Shown: positions 26,142-35,100 of the stretch, piece by piece
How the letters are laid out: the number at the start of each line of letters is the position of its first letter
How positions within the stretch are numbered: position 1 is the stretch's first letter
NCBI RefSeq assembly: GCF_000720115.1
Contig: NZ_JOIR01000012.1
Span: forward strand, 62,001 to 126,000
Reading direction: 5' to 3'
Source: Streptomyces sp. NRRL F-2580
GTDB taxonomy: Bacteria > Actinomycetota > Actinomycetes > Streptomycetales > Streptomycetaceae
DNA length: 64,000 nucleotides
The notes under the pieces: generated by a model
The model's database searches: none
Told to the model about the DNA's origin: nothing
What the model saw: the letters and a program-made list of their open reading frames with translations, nothing else
Position numbers and translations under genes: made by a program

Positions 26142-27847
26142 ACGGGGAAGAGAAGATCATGGAACACCCGCGTCCCGAGGACCTGTTCGGCGCGGTGACC
26201 GTGCCCGAGGTGCTGGAACTCGCCGCCACCACCCCGCGCGGGATCACCGTGGTGAACCGGCAGCTCGACCAGACCCCGATGCCGTACGCACTGCTGGCCG
26301 CCGGGGCGCGGCGGGTGGCCGGCGGGCTGGTCCGGGCGGGCGTGGCCGAGGGGGACCGCGTGGCGATCGTGTCCTCCACCTCGCCCGGTTTCCTGCTCAG
26401 CCTGTTCGGCGTCTGGCGGGCGGGCGCCGTGCCCGTCATCCTGCCGCTGCCACACCGGCTGTCGGACCTGCCGGAGTTCGTCGCCGAGATCAACCGGCGG
26501 CTCGACCACGTGGACGCGCGCTGCGTGGTGGTCGCCGACGCCTTCGGCGACTTCGTCACCGGCCGGATCACCGGCGACCGGCCGGTGCTGACCTGCGGTG
26601 AACTGGCCTCGGAGCGGGAGGAGATCAGCGGGCCGGTCCGGACCCGGCCCGAGGACCTCGCCTACCTGCAGTTCACCTCGGGCACCACCGGCCTGCCCCG
26701 GGCGGTCGCGCTCACCCACCGGCAGATGCTCACGAACGCCGCGGTGTGCTGCGAACGCCTCGAACTGGTACGGGACCGCAGCGTGCACGTCAGCTGGCTG
26801 CCGCTCTACCACGACATGGGCCTGATCTCCGTGCTCTCCGGCATGGCCTACCGGATCAAGATGGTGTTGCAGCCGCCGGAGGACTTCCTGGCCCGGCCGG
26901 ACTCCTGGGTGGACGCCCTGTCCCGGTTCCGGGCCACCAGTACGGTCGCCCCGAACTTCGCCTACGGCCTCGCCGCCCAGGGCATGCGGCTGCGTCCGCG
27001 GGAGCTCGACCTGTCCCACCTGGAGGTGTGCGGGGACGGCGCGGAGCCGATCCGGGCGGCCACCCTCGAACAGTTCGTGGAGGCGGGCGCCGCGTACGGG
27101 CTCCGGCCCCAGGCGATGACCCCGATGTACGGGCTGGCCGAGGCCACCCTGGCCGTCGCCATGGGAGAGGCGACCCGCCCGCTGGTCTGGGACCACGTGT
27201 CCCGGGAGGGACTGCAGGCGGGCTCCGTCGCGACCCCCGTGCCCGCCGGCGCACCCGATGCCCGCGCGCTGGCGGTCTGCGGGCCCCCTGTGCCCGGGGT
27301 CCGGATCGAGATCAGGCAGGAGGACGGCGTGCCGCTGGAGGAGCGCCGGGTCGGCGAGATCTGGGTGAACAGCCCCTCCCTGATGCAGGGCTACTGGGAG
27401 GACCCCGAGGCGACCGCGGCCGTGCTGCGCGACGGCTGGCTGCGCACCGGCGACCTCGGCTACCGGACCGAGGACGGGGGCCTGGTGGTCTGCGGCCGCG
27501 TCAAGGACATGATCATCGTCTCGGGCCGCAACCTGTACCCCGAGGACTACGAGCACGTCGCGGCGAAGGTGGAGGGCGTACGGCCGGTCTGCGCGGCCTT
27601 CGCGGTGCCGGACACCGAGCGGATGATCGTGGCCTTCGAGACCGCCAAGGGCTTCGACAACCACGCCGAGCTGGCGGCCCTGGTGATGAAGCGGCTGCGC
27701 GAGCACCTCGGGCACGCCCCCGACAAGGTCGTGGCCCTGGACAAGGGCGCGATCCCGCGCACCTCCTCCGGCAAGGTCCAGCGCGCCCTGACCCGGGAGC
27801 GCTACCTGACGGGGAAGCTGCCGGTCCTGGCGGAACTCGCCCGCTGA
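26138..27847 (+). CDS. Fatty acyl-AMP ligase (FAAL)
   Basis: 569 aa; ATG overlaps the NRPS stop by 4 nt. Activates a carboxylic acid as acyl-AMP and hands it to a carrier protein rather than CoA. Motifs: YLQFTSGTTGLPRAV near 185, SWLPLYHDMGLI near 225 (FAAL hallmark), GDGAEPIR near 298, YGLAEATLAV near 330, RTGDLGY near 435, GRVKDMIIVSGRNLYPED near 455. In this position it most likely loads the N-terminal carrier of the adjacent NRPS. The acid is not predictable from sequence; a dicarboxylate such as pimelate is a hypothesis drawn from the biotin-related context. Confidence 0.88.
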   Translation: MNGEEKIMEHPRPEDLFGAVTVPEVLELAATTPRGITVVNRQLDQTPMPYALLAAGARRVAGGLVRAGVAEGDRVAIVSSTSPGFLLSLFGVWRAGAVPVILPLPHRLSDLPEFVAEINRRLDHVDARCVVVADAFGDFVTGRITGDRPVLTCGELASEREEISGPVRTRPEDLAYLQFTSGTTGLPRAVALTHRQMLTNAAVCCERLELVRDRSVHVSWLPLYHDMGLISVLSGMAYRIKMVLQPPEDFLARPDSWVDALSRFRATSTVAPNFAYGLAAQGMRLRPRELDLSHLEVCGDGAEPIRAATLEQFVEAGAAYGLRPQAMTPMYGLAEATLAVAMGEATRPLVWDHVSREGLQAGSVATPVPAGAPDARALAVCGPPVPGVRIEIRQEDGVPLEERRVGEIWVNSPSLMQGYWEDPEATAAVLRDGWLRTGDLGYRTEDGGLVVCGRVKDMIIVSGRNLYPEDYEHVAAKVEGVRPVCAAFAVPDTERMIVAFETAKGFDNHAELAALVMKRLREHLGHAPDKVVALDKGAIPRTSSGKVQRALTRERYLTGKLPVLAELAR

Positions 27848-27881
27848 CCGCCGCCGGACACTGACGCCGGCCACAGACGCC

Positions 27882-27915
27882 GATCGCGGCCGCCCCGTAC
27901 GGGACGGCCCCGATC
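27882..27915. terminator. Bidirectional terminator between FAAL and P450
   Basis: A 34-nt hairpin with the outer arms GATCG/CGATC and the core GGCCGCCCCGT/ACGGGACGGCC, only two mismatched pairs in all. It lies midway between the convergent stops at 27847 and 27939. Confidence 0.8.
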
Positions 27916-27938
27916 CGCGTCTCACCGCCGCGTCGGGA

Positions 27939-29294
27939 TCAGCGGCGGCGGCGCACCACGAGCCGCGCACCCCGCGAGGGGATCAGCGTGACGTGGTGCG
28001 CCTTCTGCTCCTCCGGGGCGGCCCGGTCGGGCCGGATCTCGTACCGCACGAGCACCTCGCGCAGGGCCACGGTCGCCTCCAGCAGCGCGAAACCAGCGCC
28101 TATGCAGCGGCGGGCGCCCCCGCCGAACGGGATCCACGTGTGGGCCGGCGGCTGGCCGTCGAGGAAGCGCTCGGGGCGGAACTCGTCCGGCTGGTGGTGG
28201 TAGGCCGGGTCCGACTGCACCAGACCGATGGCGGGCATCACGGTGGCGCCGGCGGGCAGCCGGTAGCCGCCGACCGTGAGCGGCTGGGTCAGCTGCCTGG
28301 CCACCTCGTACACCACGGGCTTGAGCCGCAGCGCCTCCTTGGCGACGGCGGTGAGGTAGGCGTCGTCGCCCTCGTCCGCGGCGCGCTGCGCCCGCCTCAA
28401 CTGCTCCGGCTGGCGGACCAGTTCGTGCAGCGCCCAGGCCAGCCCGGTGGCCGTGGTCTCGTGCCCGGCGAGGAGCAGCGTGATCAGCTGGTCGCGCAGC
28501 TCCGCGTCGCTGAACCCGCCGCCCTCCTCGTTCTCCGCCGCCTGGAGCAGCCGCGACAGCACGTCGGTGCGGCTGTGCAGGTCGGCGGCGCGGCGCCGGT
28601 CGGAGATCTCCGCGTACAGCAGCTTGTCGAGGCCCCGCTGGAGGCCGATGTGGCGGCGCCACGGCCCGAAGCGCTGCAGGAGCGGGTAGGGGAGTCCGAG
28701 CAGGGTGACCGGCCCGATGTCCGCGATGCCGCGCACGAGCGGGCGCATCCGCTTCAGCCTGGCCTCATCGGTGACCCCGAACACCACCTGGAGGATCACC
28801 TCCAGGGTCAGGGCCTGCATCCGCTCGTGGGAGCTGAAGACGGTCTCCTCGGGCCAGCCGTCCACCTCCGCCCTGGTCAGCTCGCCGACCATCTCCTGGT
28901 AGCCGGCCAGCGCCGCACCGGTGAACGCGGGCATCAGCAGCCGGCGGGACCTGCGGTGCTCGGCCTCGTCGGTGAGGAGGACCGAGTGGTCACCGAGGGC
29001 CGGGCCCATGATCGCGTTGCCCTCGCCCGCGTGCAGGACCTCCACCGGACCGCCGAACACGGTCTTGATGTCCTCCTGCTTGGTGAGGATCACCAGATGG
29101 CGGGTGGGAGTGGTCAGCCGCAGGGTGAACACGTCCCCGTGGATGCTGCGCAGGGCCGGGAACAGCCGGTGCCGGTACTGGGCGAACAGCAGGGTCTGGA
29201 CCACCGCGGGCAGGCGCAGACCGGGCGGCCGCTTCGTCGAGCCCGTTTCGGGTAAGCCTTTGGCGGTCGACACTTCATCAATACCGCTGGTCAT
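27939..29294 (-). CDS. Cytochrome P450
   Basis: 451 aa, soluble bacterial type. I-helix LLLAGHETTATG near 255, ExxR in KEALRLKP near 312, PERF in FRPERFLDG, and heme loop FGGGARRCIGAGFALLE with the Cys near 397. GAGGGGGATTTCCGCA precedes ATG 29294. Residue 14 (Leu in KGLPETG) is encoded by TTA (29253-29255), so translation probably needs the bldA tRNA. It is convergent with the FAAL and divergent from the PPTase. Role inferred: oxidation of the thiazoline product, or of the region B product. Partner ferredoxins are not in the window. Confidence 0.9.
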   Translation of the reverse strand: MTSGIDEVSTAKGLPETGSTKRPPGLRLPAVVQTLLFAQYRHRLFPALRSIHGDVFTLRLTTPTRHLVILTKQEDIKTVFGGPVEVLHAGEGNAIMGPALGDHSVLLTDEAEHRRSRRLLMPAFTGAALAGYQEMVGELTRAEVDGWPEETVFSSHERMQALTLEVILQVVFGVTDEARLKRMRPLVRGIADIGPVTLLGLPYPLLQRFGPWRRHIGLQRGLDKLLYAEISDRRRAADLHSRTDVLSRLLQAAENEEGGGFSDAELRDQLITLLLAGHETTATGLAWALHELVRQPEQLRRAQRAADEGDDAYLTAVAKEALRLKPVVYEVARQLTQPLTVGGYRLPAGATVMPAIGLVQSDPAYHHQPDEFRPERFLDGQPPAHTWIPFGGGARRCIGAGFALLEATVALREVLVRYEIRPDRAAPEEQKAHHVTLIPSRGARLVVRRRR

Positions 29295-29313
29295 TGCGGA
29301 AATCCCCCTCGGT

Positions 29314-29336
29314 GAACGAATCTCTGCGTTTCGTTC
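29314..29336. promoter_or_regulatory. Inverted repeat GAACGAA-N9-TTCGTTC upstream of the P450
   Basis: Perfect 7-bp arms at 29314-29320 and 29330-29336, 20 nt upstream of the P450 start and inside the 130-nt region shared with the PPTase gene. On the minus strand TAGCGT, a possible -10 element, lies further upstream at about 29366. It could be an operator or an mRNA hairpin near the ribosome site. Confidence 0.4.
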
Positions 29337-29424
29337 GAATGCACATCTGGTCCCGACTCACGCTAGCAGCCGGGTCGACGGGCAGAAATGGCGGAAGAGC
29401 CGTTCCGGTCGTTAGGGTCCTGAG

Positions 29425-30159
29425 GTGCTCGAACTGATCCTTCCGGCCGCCGTGGCGTGTGCCGAGAGCTTTGCCGACGTATCCGAATCCACGCTTCTCC
29501 CGGAGGAATGGGAAGCCCTCGGCGGAGCCCGCCACGAAGGGCGCCGCCGGGAGTTCACCACCGTCCGGCACTGCGCCCGGCGCGCCCTGGCGGAAATCGG
29601 CGTACCGCCCGTGGCGGTGCTGCCCGGTGAGCGCGGGGCGCCGGTGTGGCCGCGCGGCGTGGTCGGCAGCATGACGCACAGTGCCGGGTACCGGGCCGCG
29701 GCGGTCGCGCGCAGCACGGACGTACGGGCCGTGGGCATCGACGCCGAACCCCACGAACCCCTGCCGCCGCGGGTACGGGGAGCCGTCACCCTTCCCGAGG
29801 AACGGGAGCGGCTGGCCGGCCTCGACGCCGGCTGCCCGCAAGTCCACTGGGACCGGCTGCTGTTCTGCGCGAAGGAGGCCGTGTACAAGGCGTGGTTCCC
29901 GATGACCGGACGCCGGCTGGGCTTCGCCGACGCCTCGGTCGTCTTCGACCCGGCGGCCGGGACCTTCCGCGCCGAGATCGTCGAGCGGAGCGGGGCGGCC
30001 CGGGCGGGGGAGCGGACGGGGACCGGGGAGCCGCCCGCGCCCGTCCTGTACGAAGGACGCTGGGCGGCCACCCCGGGGCTGCTCCTGGCCGCGGTCGTCG
30101 TGCCGCCCGGATCCGCCGTCAGGAATCGGCCGGATCGCGCCATCCGGCCGCCGAGTTGA
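29425..30159 (+). CDS. 4'-phosphopantetheinyl transferase, Sfp/EntD type
   Basis: 244 aa from GTG 29425. Converts apo carrier domains to holo form using CoA. Signature parts: SMTHSAGYRAAAVAR near 82, VGIDAEPHEP (Mg/CoA binding) near 107 and FCAKEAVYKAWFP near 150 with the catalytic Glu and Lys. Its presence here fits the five carrier domains in regions A and B plus the ACP in region D. The 3' end overlaps the end of the convergent MFS gene by 41 nt. The C-terminal quarter is Gly/Ala/Glu rich and less conserved. Confidence 0.9.
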   Translation: MLELILPAAVACAESFADVSESTLLPEEWEALGGARHEGRRREFTTVRHCARRALAEIGVPPVAVLPGERGAPVWPRGVVGSMTHSAGYRAAAVARSTDVRAVGIDAEPHEPLPPRVRGAVTLPEERERLAGLDAGCPQVHWDRLLFCAKEAVYKAWFPMTGRRLGFADASVVFDPAAGTFRAEIVERSGAARAGERTGTGEPPAPVLYEGRWAATPGLLLAAVVVPPGSAVRNRPDRAIRPPS

Positions 30160-31381
30160 GCGGTGACAACAGGGCGCCCAGGCCGACGAGCAGGCGCAGC
30201 AGGCCCGCGATGGCGATGATCAGGTACATGTTGTGCCACTGCTGCTCCAGCACACCACCCAGCACCGAGGCGACCGGGATCGACATGAAGGCGATCATCC
30301 GGGTGGTCGCCACCACCCGGCCCAGCATCTGCGCGGGCACGGTGCGCTGGCGCAGGACGAACCAGCTCACCATGTTCACGGTGCCGATGCCGTAGATCAG
30401 CGCCCACAGCACGGAAATGCTGACGACGTCGCGCAGCGGAATCAGCAGGACGATCCCGGCGCCCGCGAGCACCGTACCCGCGATGACCACCCGGCCGGGC
30501 GCGAAACGGCGCCCCAGCCACGGGCAGACGGCGGCCCCCAGCACCGCACCCGCGCCCTGCGCGGCGAAGACCACCCCGATCAGGCTGGGCGACATCGCCT
30601 GGTAGTCGCTCAGGTAGTAGACGAGGTTCGCCTGCACCAGCCAGGTGCCCAGATTGGCGAGGGCGAACAGGACCGCCCCACTCAGCAGGGGCCGGTTGTC
30701 CCGGACGATGTGGACCAGGGAGTCCTTCACCTCCGCCCGCAGGTCGCGGCGTACCGGCTGCGCCCCCTGCGCGGCGGGCGGCTTCGACCTGGCCCGGATG
30801 GCCACCATGGCCAGGGCCGACACGGCGAACGTGCCCGCGTCGGCCCAGATCGCGCCCTCGTAGCCGACGGCCGCGATGAGCACGCCGGCCACCGCGGGGC
30901 CGGCGAGGCTCATCACGTTGTCGCCCATCTGCATCCAGGCGTTGGCCCGTTCCAGGTCCTTGTCGCGGACCAGGTCCGGCACCATCCCCTGGAACGCCGG
31001 GTAGTACAGCGGTTCCACGCAGGCGAGCAGGAACGCCGCCAGGTAGACCAGCAGCACCGACGAGGACCCCGACGTCACGATGAGCGCGAGGATCCCCGCG
31101 AGCACCGTCGCCGCCAGGTCGCCCACGACCAGGATCCGCCGGCGCTCGAACCGGTCGGCGATCACCCCGCCCGGCAGCGAGAGCAACAGCAGCGGCGCGT
31201 ACTCCAGCGCGTACACCACCGCGGTGTTCAGCGCCGACCCGGTCAGCTCGAACACCATCAGCGGCAGCGCCAGACGGTAGATCCAGTTGCCCAGCCCGGA
31301 CACCACGAAGGCGAACAGCAGCAGCTCGTACGGGGCACCGAGCCGCCGCTTCGCGAGCGCCGCGCGGACGTCCGTACTCAT
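30119..31381 (-). CDS. MFS transporter (region B)
   Basis: 420 aa, MSTDVRAALAKRRLGAPYELLLFAFVVSGLGN. Twelve hydrophobic segments. GGVIADRFERRRILVVGDL is the loop 2-3 motif and YYPAFQGMVPDLVRDKDLERANA is characteristic of the enterobactin-exporter-like (MFS_3) group. Its ATG overlaps the thioesterase TGA by 4 nt, so it belongs to the PKS/NRPS transcript and most likely exports that product. Overlaps the convergent PPTase gene at its 3' end. Confidence 0.88.
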   Translation of the reverse strand: MSTDVRAALAKRRLGAPYELLLFAFVVSGLGNWIYRLALPLMVFELTGSALNTAVVYALEYAPLLLLSLPGGVIADRFERRRILVVGDLAATVLAGILALIVTSGSSSVLLVYLAAFLLACVEPLYYPAFQGMVPDLVRDKDLERANAWMQMGDNVMSLAGPAVAGVLIAAVGYEGAIWADAGTFAVSALAMVAIRARSKPPAAQGAQPVRRDLRAEVKDSLVHIVRDNRPLLSGAVLFALANLGTWLVQANLVYYLSDYQAMSPSLIGVVFAAQGAGAVLGAAVCPWLGRRFAPGRVVIAGTVLAGAGIVLLIPLRDVVSISVLWALIYGIGTVNMVSWFVLRQRTVPAQMLGRVVATTRMIAFMSIPVASVLGGVLEQQWHNMYLIIAIAGLLRLLVGLGALLSPLNSAAGWRDPADS

Positions 31382-32130
31382 CCGGCCACCGCGCGCACCA
31401 GGTTCAGTACGGCCGTCCGCTGCGGCCGCAGGTAGAAGTGGTCGCCGGGGAACATCCGCACCCCGAACGGGCCGCCGAGGTGTTCCTGCCACGCCTCCAG
31501 CTGCTCCAGGGGGATCCCGTCGTCGGTCCCGCCGAGCACGGTCGCCGGCACCGGGACGGGGCCGGCCGCGGCGGGCCGGTACGTCTCGATGACCTCGTAG
31601 TCGGCCCGGAAGTACGGCAGCACCATCCCGCGCAGCTCGGGGTGTTCGCGCAGCTCCGCCGGTACCCCGCCGTGGCGGCGGTCCACGACGTCCAGGAACT
31701 CCTCCTCGGGCAGGTCGTGGATGCTGCCCCGGTGCGTGACCAGACCGGGGGCGGGGCGGGCGGAGAGGAAGAGGTGCCGTGGTGCGGGCCCTCCCGCCTC
31801 CACCAGCCCCCGGGCCAGCTCGAACGCGACCAGCGCGCCGAAGCTGTGCCCGAAGAACACCGCGGGCAGGTCCGTCCCGATCTGCCCGGCCAGCTCCTCC
31901 ACGAGGGGGCCCATGCGGGTGTGCGGGCGCTCCCCGACCCGTGCTCCCCGGCCGGGCAGCTGGACGGCGCACACGTCGACGTCCTGCGGCAGGTAGCGGT
32001 GCCACCGCGTGAACTCGGAGGCGGACCCGCCCGCGTGGTGGAAGCAGTACAGCCGCACCCGCGGGTCCGTACGGTGCTCCCCGCGGACGGACCAGCGCGG
32101 TTCCTCGGCGTCGCGTACGGGCGTGCTCAT
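31378..32130 (-). CDS. Type II (external) thioesterase
   Basis: 250 aa alpha/beta hydrolase of the kind that serves NRPS/PKS systems. RLYCFHHAGGSASEFTRWHRYL near residue 25, the nucleophile in FFGHSFGALVAFELA near 92, Asp in GGTDDGIP near 195 and His in FPGDHFYLRPQ near 224. Overlaps the PKS stop and the MFS start by 4 nt each. Usually such enzymes clear misacylated carriers. Since no thioesterase domain is fused to either megasynthase here, it could also do the final release. Confidence 0.9.
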   Translation of the reverse strand: MSTPVRDAEEPRWSVRGEHRTDPRVRLYCFHHAGGSASEFTRWHRYLPQDVDVCAVQLPGRGARVGERPHTRMGPLVEELAGQIGTDLPAVFFGHSFGALVAFELARGLVEAGGPAPRHLFLSARPAPGLVTHRGSIHDLPEEEFLDVVDRRHGGVPAELREHPELRGMVLPYFRADYEVIETYRPAAAGPVPVPATVLGGTDDGIPLEQLEAWQEHLGGPFGVRMFPGDHFYLRPQRTAVLNLVRAVAG

Positions 32131-35100
32131 CGGGCTCCCTCCGTCTCGCGGCGCAGCTGGGCGGCGAGCGCCGTGATGGTCGGGAACTCGAAGAGCATGC
32201 CGATGCTCAGCTCGATGCCCAGCCGGTCCCGGACCTCCGCGATCAGACCGACGGCGCTGAGCGAGTCCCCGCCGAGGTCGAAGAAGTCCGCGCCGTGGTC
32301 GATGGAAGCCATGCCGAGGGCGGCCCGCCAGGTCTCCTCCAGCAGCGCGGCGATGTCCTGGCCGCCACCAGCACCGCCGCCACCACCGCCACCGCCGGCG
32401 GCCGGTGCGGACGGGGGCTCGGGGACCGCCTGCGTCGGGACTGCGGCCGGGGCGAGGGGTGCCGGCGCGGGAGCCGCTGCGGGGACCGGGGCGGCGGGCG
32501 CCGCCACCAGCGGGGCCCGCACCGTCTCCGGGGCGAGCGGCGCCCCGTCGCGGTAGGGACGTACGGTGACCTGCCGCGCCGGGCGCCCGGCCAGGACGTC
32601 GAACAGCAGGGCGACGCCCTCGCCCGGCGGGATGCCGTCCGAGGACGGCAGTCCGGCGGGCTCCGCCGCGGGCCGCTCCTCGGTCGCGTCCGCGCCGAAG
32701 GGGTTGCCCTCCACGCGGCGCATCGTGAAGCCGCGTACGGAGACCGCGACCACCCCGTCCGGGCCCACCAGGTCGATGTCCGCGACCAGGACGCCGCCGT
32801 CACCGCCGCCGCGCACGTGCCGTACGTGGCTGGTGAACTCGCCGGGCAGGTCGCGGTACACCGTGACCGCGCCGTACAGCAGCGGCAGGTGGTGGGCGTC
32901 CTCGCGGCGCCGGGTGAGCGCCGTGGCGCTGTCGAGCAGCGCGGGGTGCAACGGGTGGCCGTCCAACTCGGCGTGGTAGCGCCCGTCGAGGGCGAGCGAG
33001 CCCAGCTGCTCGTCCGCCGACCGGCGCAACTCGGTGACGTTCAGCCAGTGCGGCCCCAGTTCGGCGAGGTCGCCGGCGCCGGACGCGTCGACGGTCTCCG
33101 TCATCCGCGCGGACACCGCCGCCAGGTCCACCGCGGGCGCCGCCGATTCGGCGGCGGCGCCGATCCGGCCGTCGCAGTGCACGGTGGAGCCGGAACGGAC
33201 CGAGAAGGCCCAGGCGTCGTCGCCGCGCGGTTCGAGAACGACCCGGACCCGCCGCGAGCCGTCGACGAACAGGGGCCGGCGGAAGACCACTTCGGCCAGC
33301 CTCACCGGCACGCCCGCGAGCCGCGGGCACAGTTCGCGGGCCCCGCGGACCACCAGGTCGAGGTGGCCGGTGCCCGGCAGGACCGCGCGCCCGGCGAACC
33401 GGTGCTCGTCGAGCACCCAGTCCTTCTCCGACAACTCCTCCTCGTACACCAGGCCTTCCGGGTCCGCCGGGCCCTGCGGCGCACGGCGCTGCTCCGCGGT
33501 CCACGCGGAGAGAGGTTCGCCGCTGCCCGGGTCCACGGTGGAGCGGGCGGCCATCCCGACGCTCGCCCAGCTCGGCCAGTTCACACTGACGCAGCGCTGC
33601 CGGGAGACGGAGGCGTGGGCGTCGAGGAACGCGTTGGCCGCCGCGTAGTCGGCGCTGCCGACCAGCCCGGAGATCGAGGCGCGGCTGGAGAAGGAGGCGA
33701 AGAAGTCCAGCGGGGGACGGTCCGCGAACACCCGCTCCAGCACGAGAGTGCCGAGCAGCTTGGGCCACAGCACCGCCCTGACCTGCTCCGGCGTACGGAA
33801 GGCGATCATGCCCTCGCCGGGCAGCCCGGCCGCGTGCAGGACGCCGTGGACCTGCCCGGCCGAGCCCTCCACACGCCGTACCAGGGCGCGTACGGACTCC
33901 TCGTCGGTGACGTCCCCGCACTCGGCCAGCACCGTCGCGCCGAGCTGCTCGATGGCGGCGACCTCGCCGACGGCCGCCTCGGTGAGGCCGGAGCGGCCGA
34001 CCAGGACGAGGGTGGGGGCGAGACCGGTCTCGGCCAGCCCGCGGGCGACGGCCAGGCCGAGCCCGCCGAACCCACCGGTGATCAGGTACGTCCCGCCCGG
34101 GCGGACCGGGGGCTCGGTGGCCGGTTCGTGGGGGATCGGCACCTCGACGGGAGTCCAGCGGCGGTCGCCGCGCAGCGCGACCACCGTCGGCCACTGCGGC
34201 TCCTGCACCTGTTGGGTGATCAGGTCCGCGTCCGTGCCCGGCGACACGTCGAGCAGCATGCACTGCGCGCCGGGCACTTCGAGCGGGACGGTCCTCGCCA
34301 GCCCGGCGAGCGCCGCCTTGGCCGGGTTGACGGCCTCGCCGCCGGAGACGTCGGCGGCCTGCGCGGCGAGCAGCAGGAACCGGGCGGGCCGCCGCAGCCG
34401 GGAGTGCCGGACCACGCTCTGGACGAGGGCGTACGCGCTCTCCACGCCCGCGGCCACCTGCTCCTCGACGGTGTCGGGGGTGGCCTCGGGCCAGGGCTGC
34501 GCCGCGAGGGCGTGCACGTAGACGGCGGGCTCCTCGCCCCGGGCCAGCAGACCGTCCAGCACGGACCGGAAGCTGTCCGGGCGGGCGGGCACCACACGGT
34601 GTCCGGCCCGGCCCAGTACGGCCGTCACGTGGCGGGCGGCCTCGGGGTCCGGCGGCAGCAGCGCCAGCGCGACGCTGCTGCGGTGGCGGGGCGGACGCGC
34701 CCCGGTGGGGAGCTCCTCCCAGCGCATCACCGACAGCGGGGAGGGCGCGGGCACGGCACCCTGCGCGGGCGCCGCGTCCCGCACGGGCGCGGGCTCCACC
34801 GCGGCGGGCGCCTGCTCCTGCGCACCGGCCCGCTCCACCTGCTCCGGTTCGGGCGCGGCGGCCTGCGGCGGCTGCGGCGCGGACGGCGCGGGCGGGCTGA
34901 TCCAGTGCCGCTCCCGCTGGTACGGGTAGGCCGGCAGGGAGATCCGGCGCGCCGGCCGGGCCGGGCCCACGGCCTCCCAGCGGAGGTCGTGGCCCTCGGT
35001 CCACAGGGCTCCGGCCGCCGCGAGGACGGCCTCCCGGTCGCTCCCGGCCGGGCCGAGACCGGGTACGGCCAGGCTGTCCGTGCCGTGCCTGCGCGCCAGC

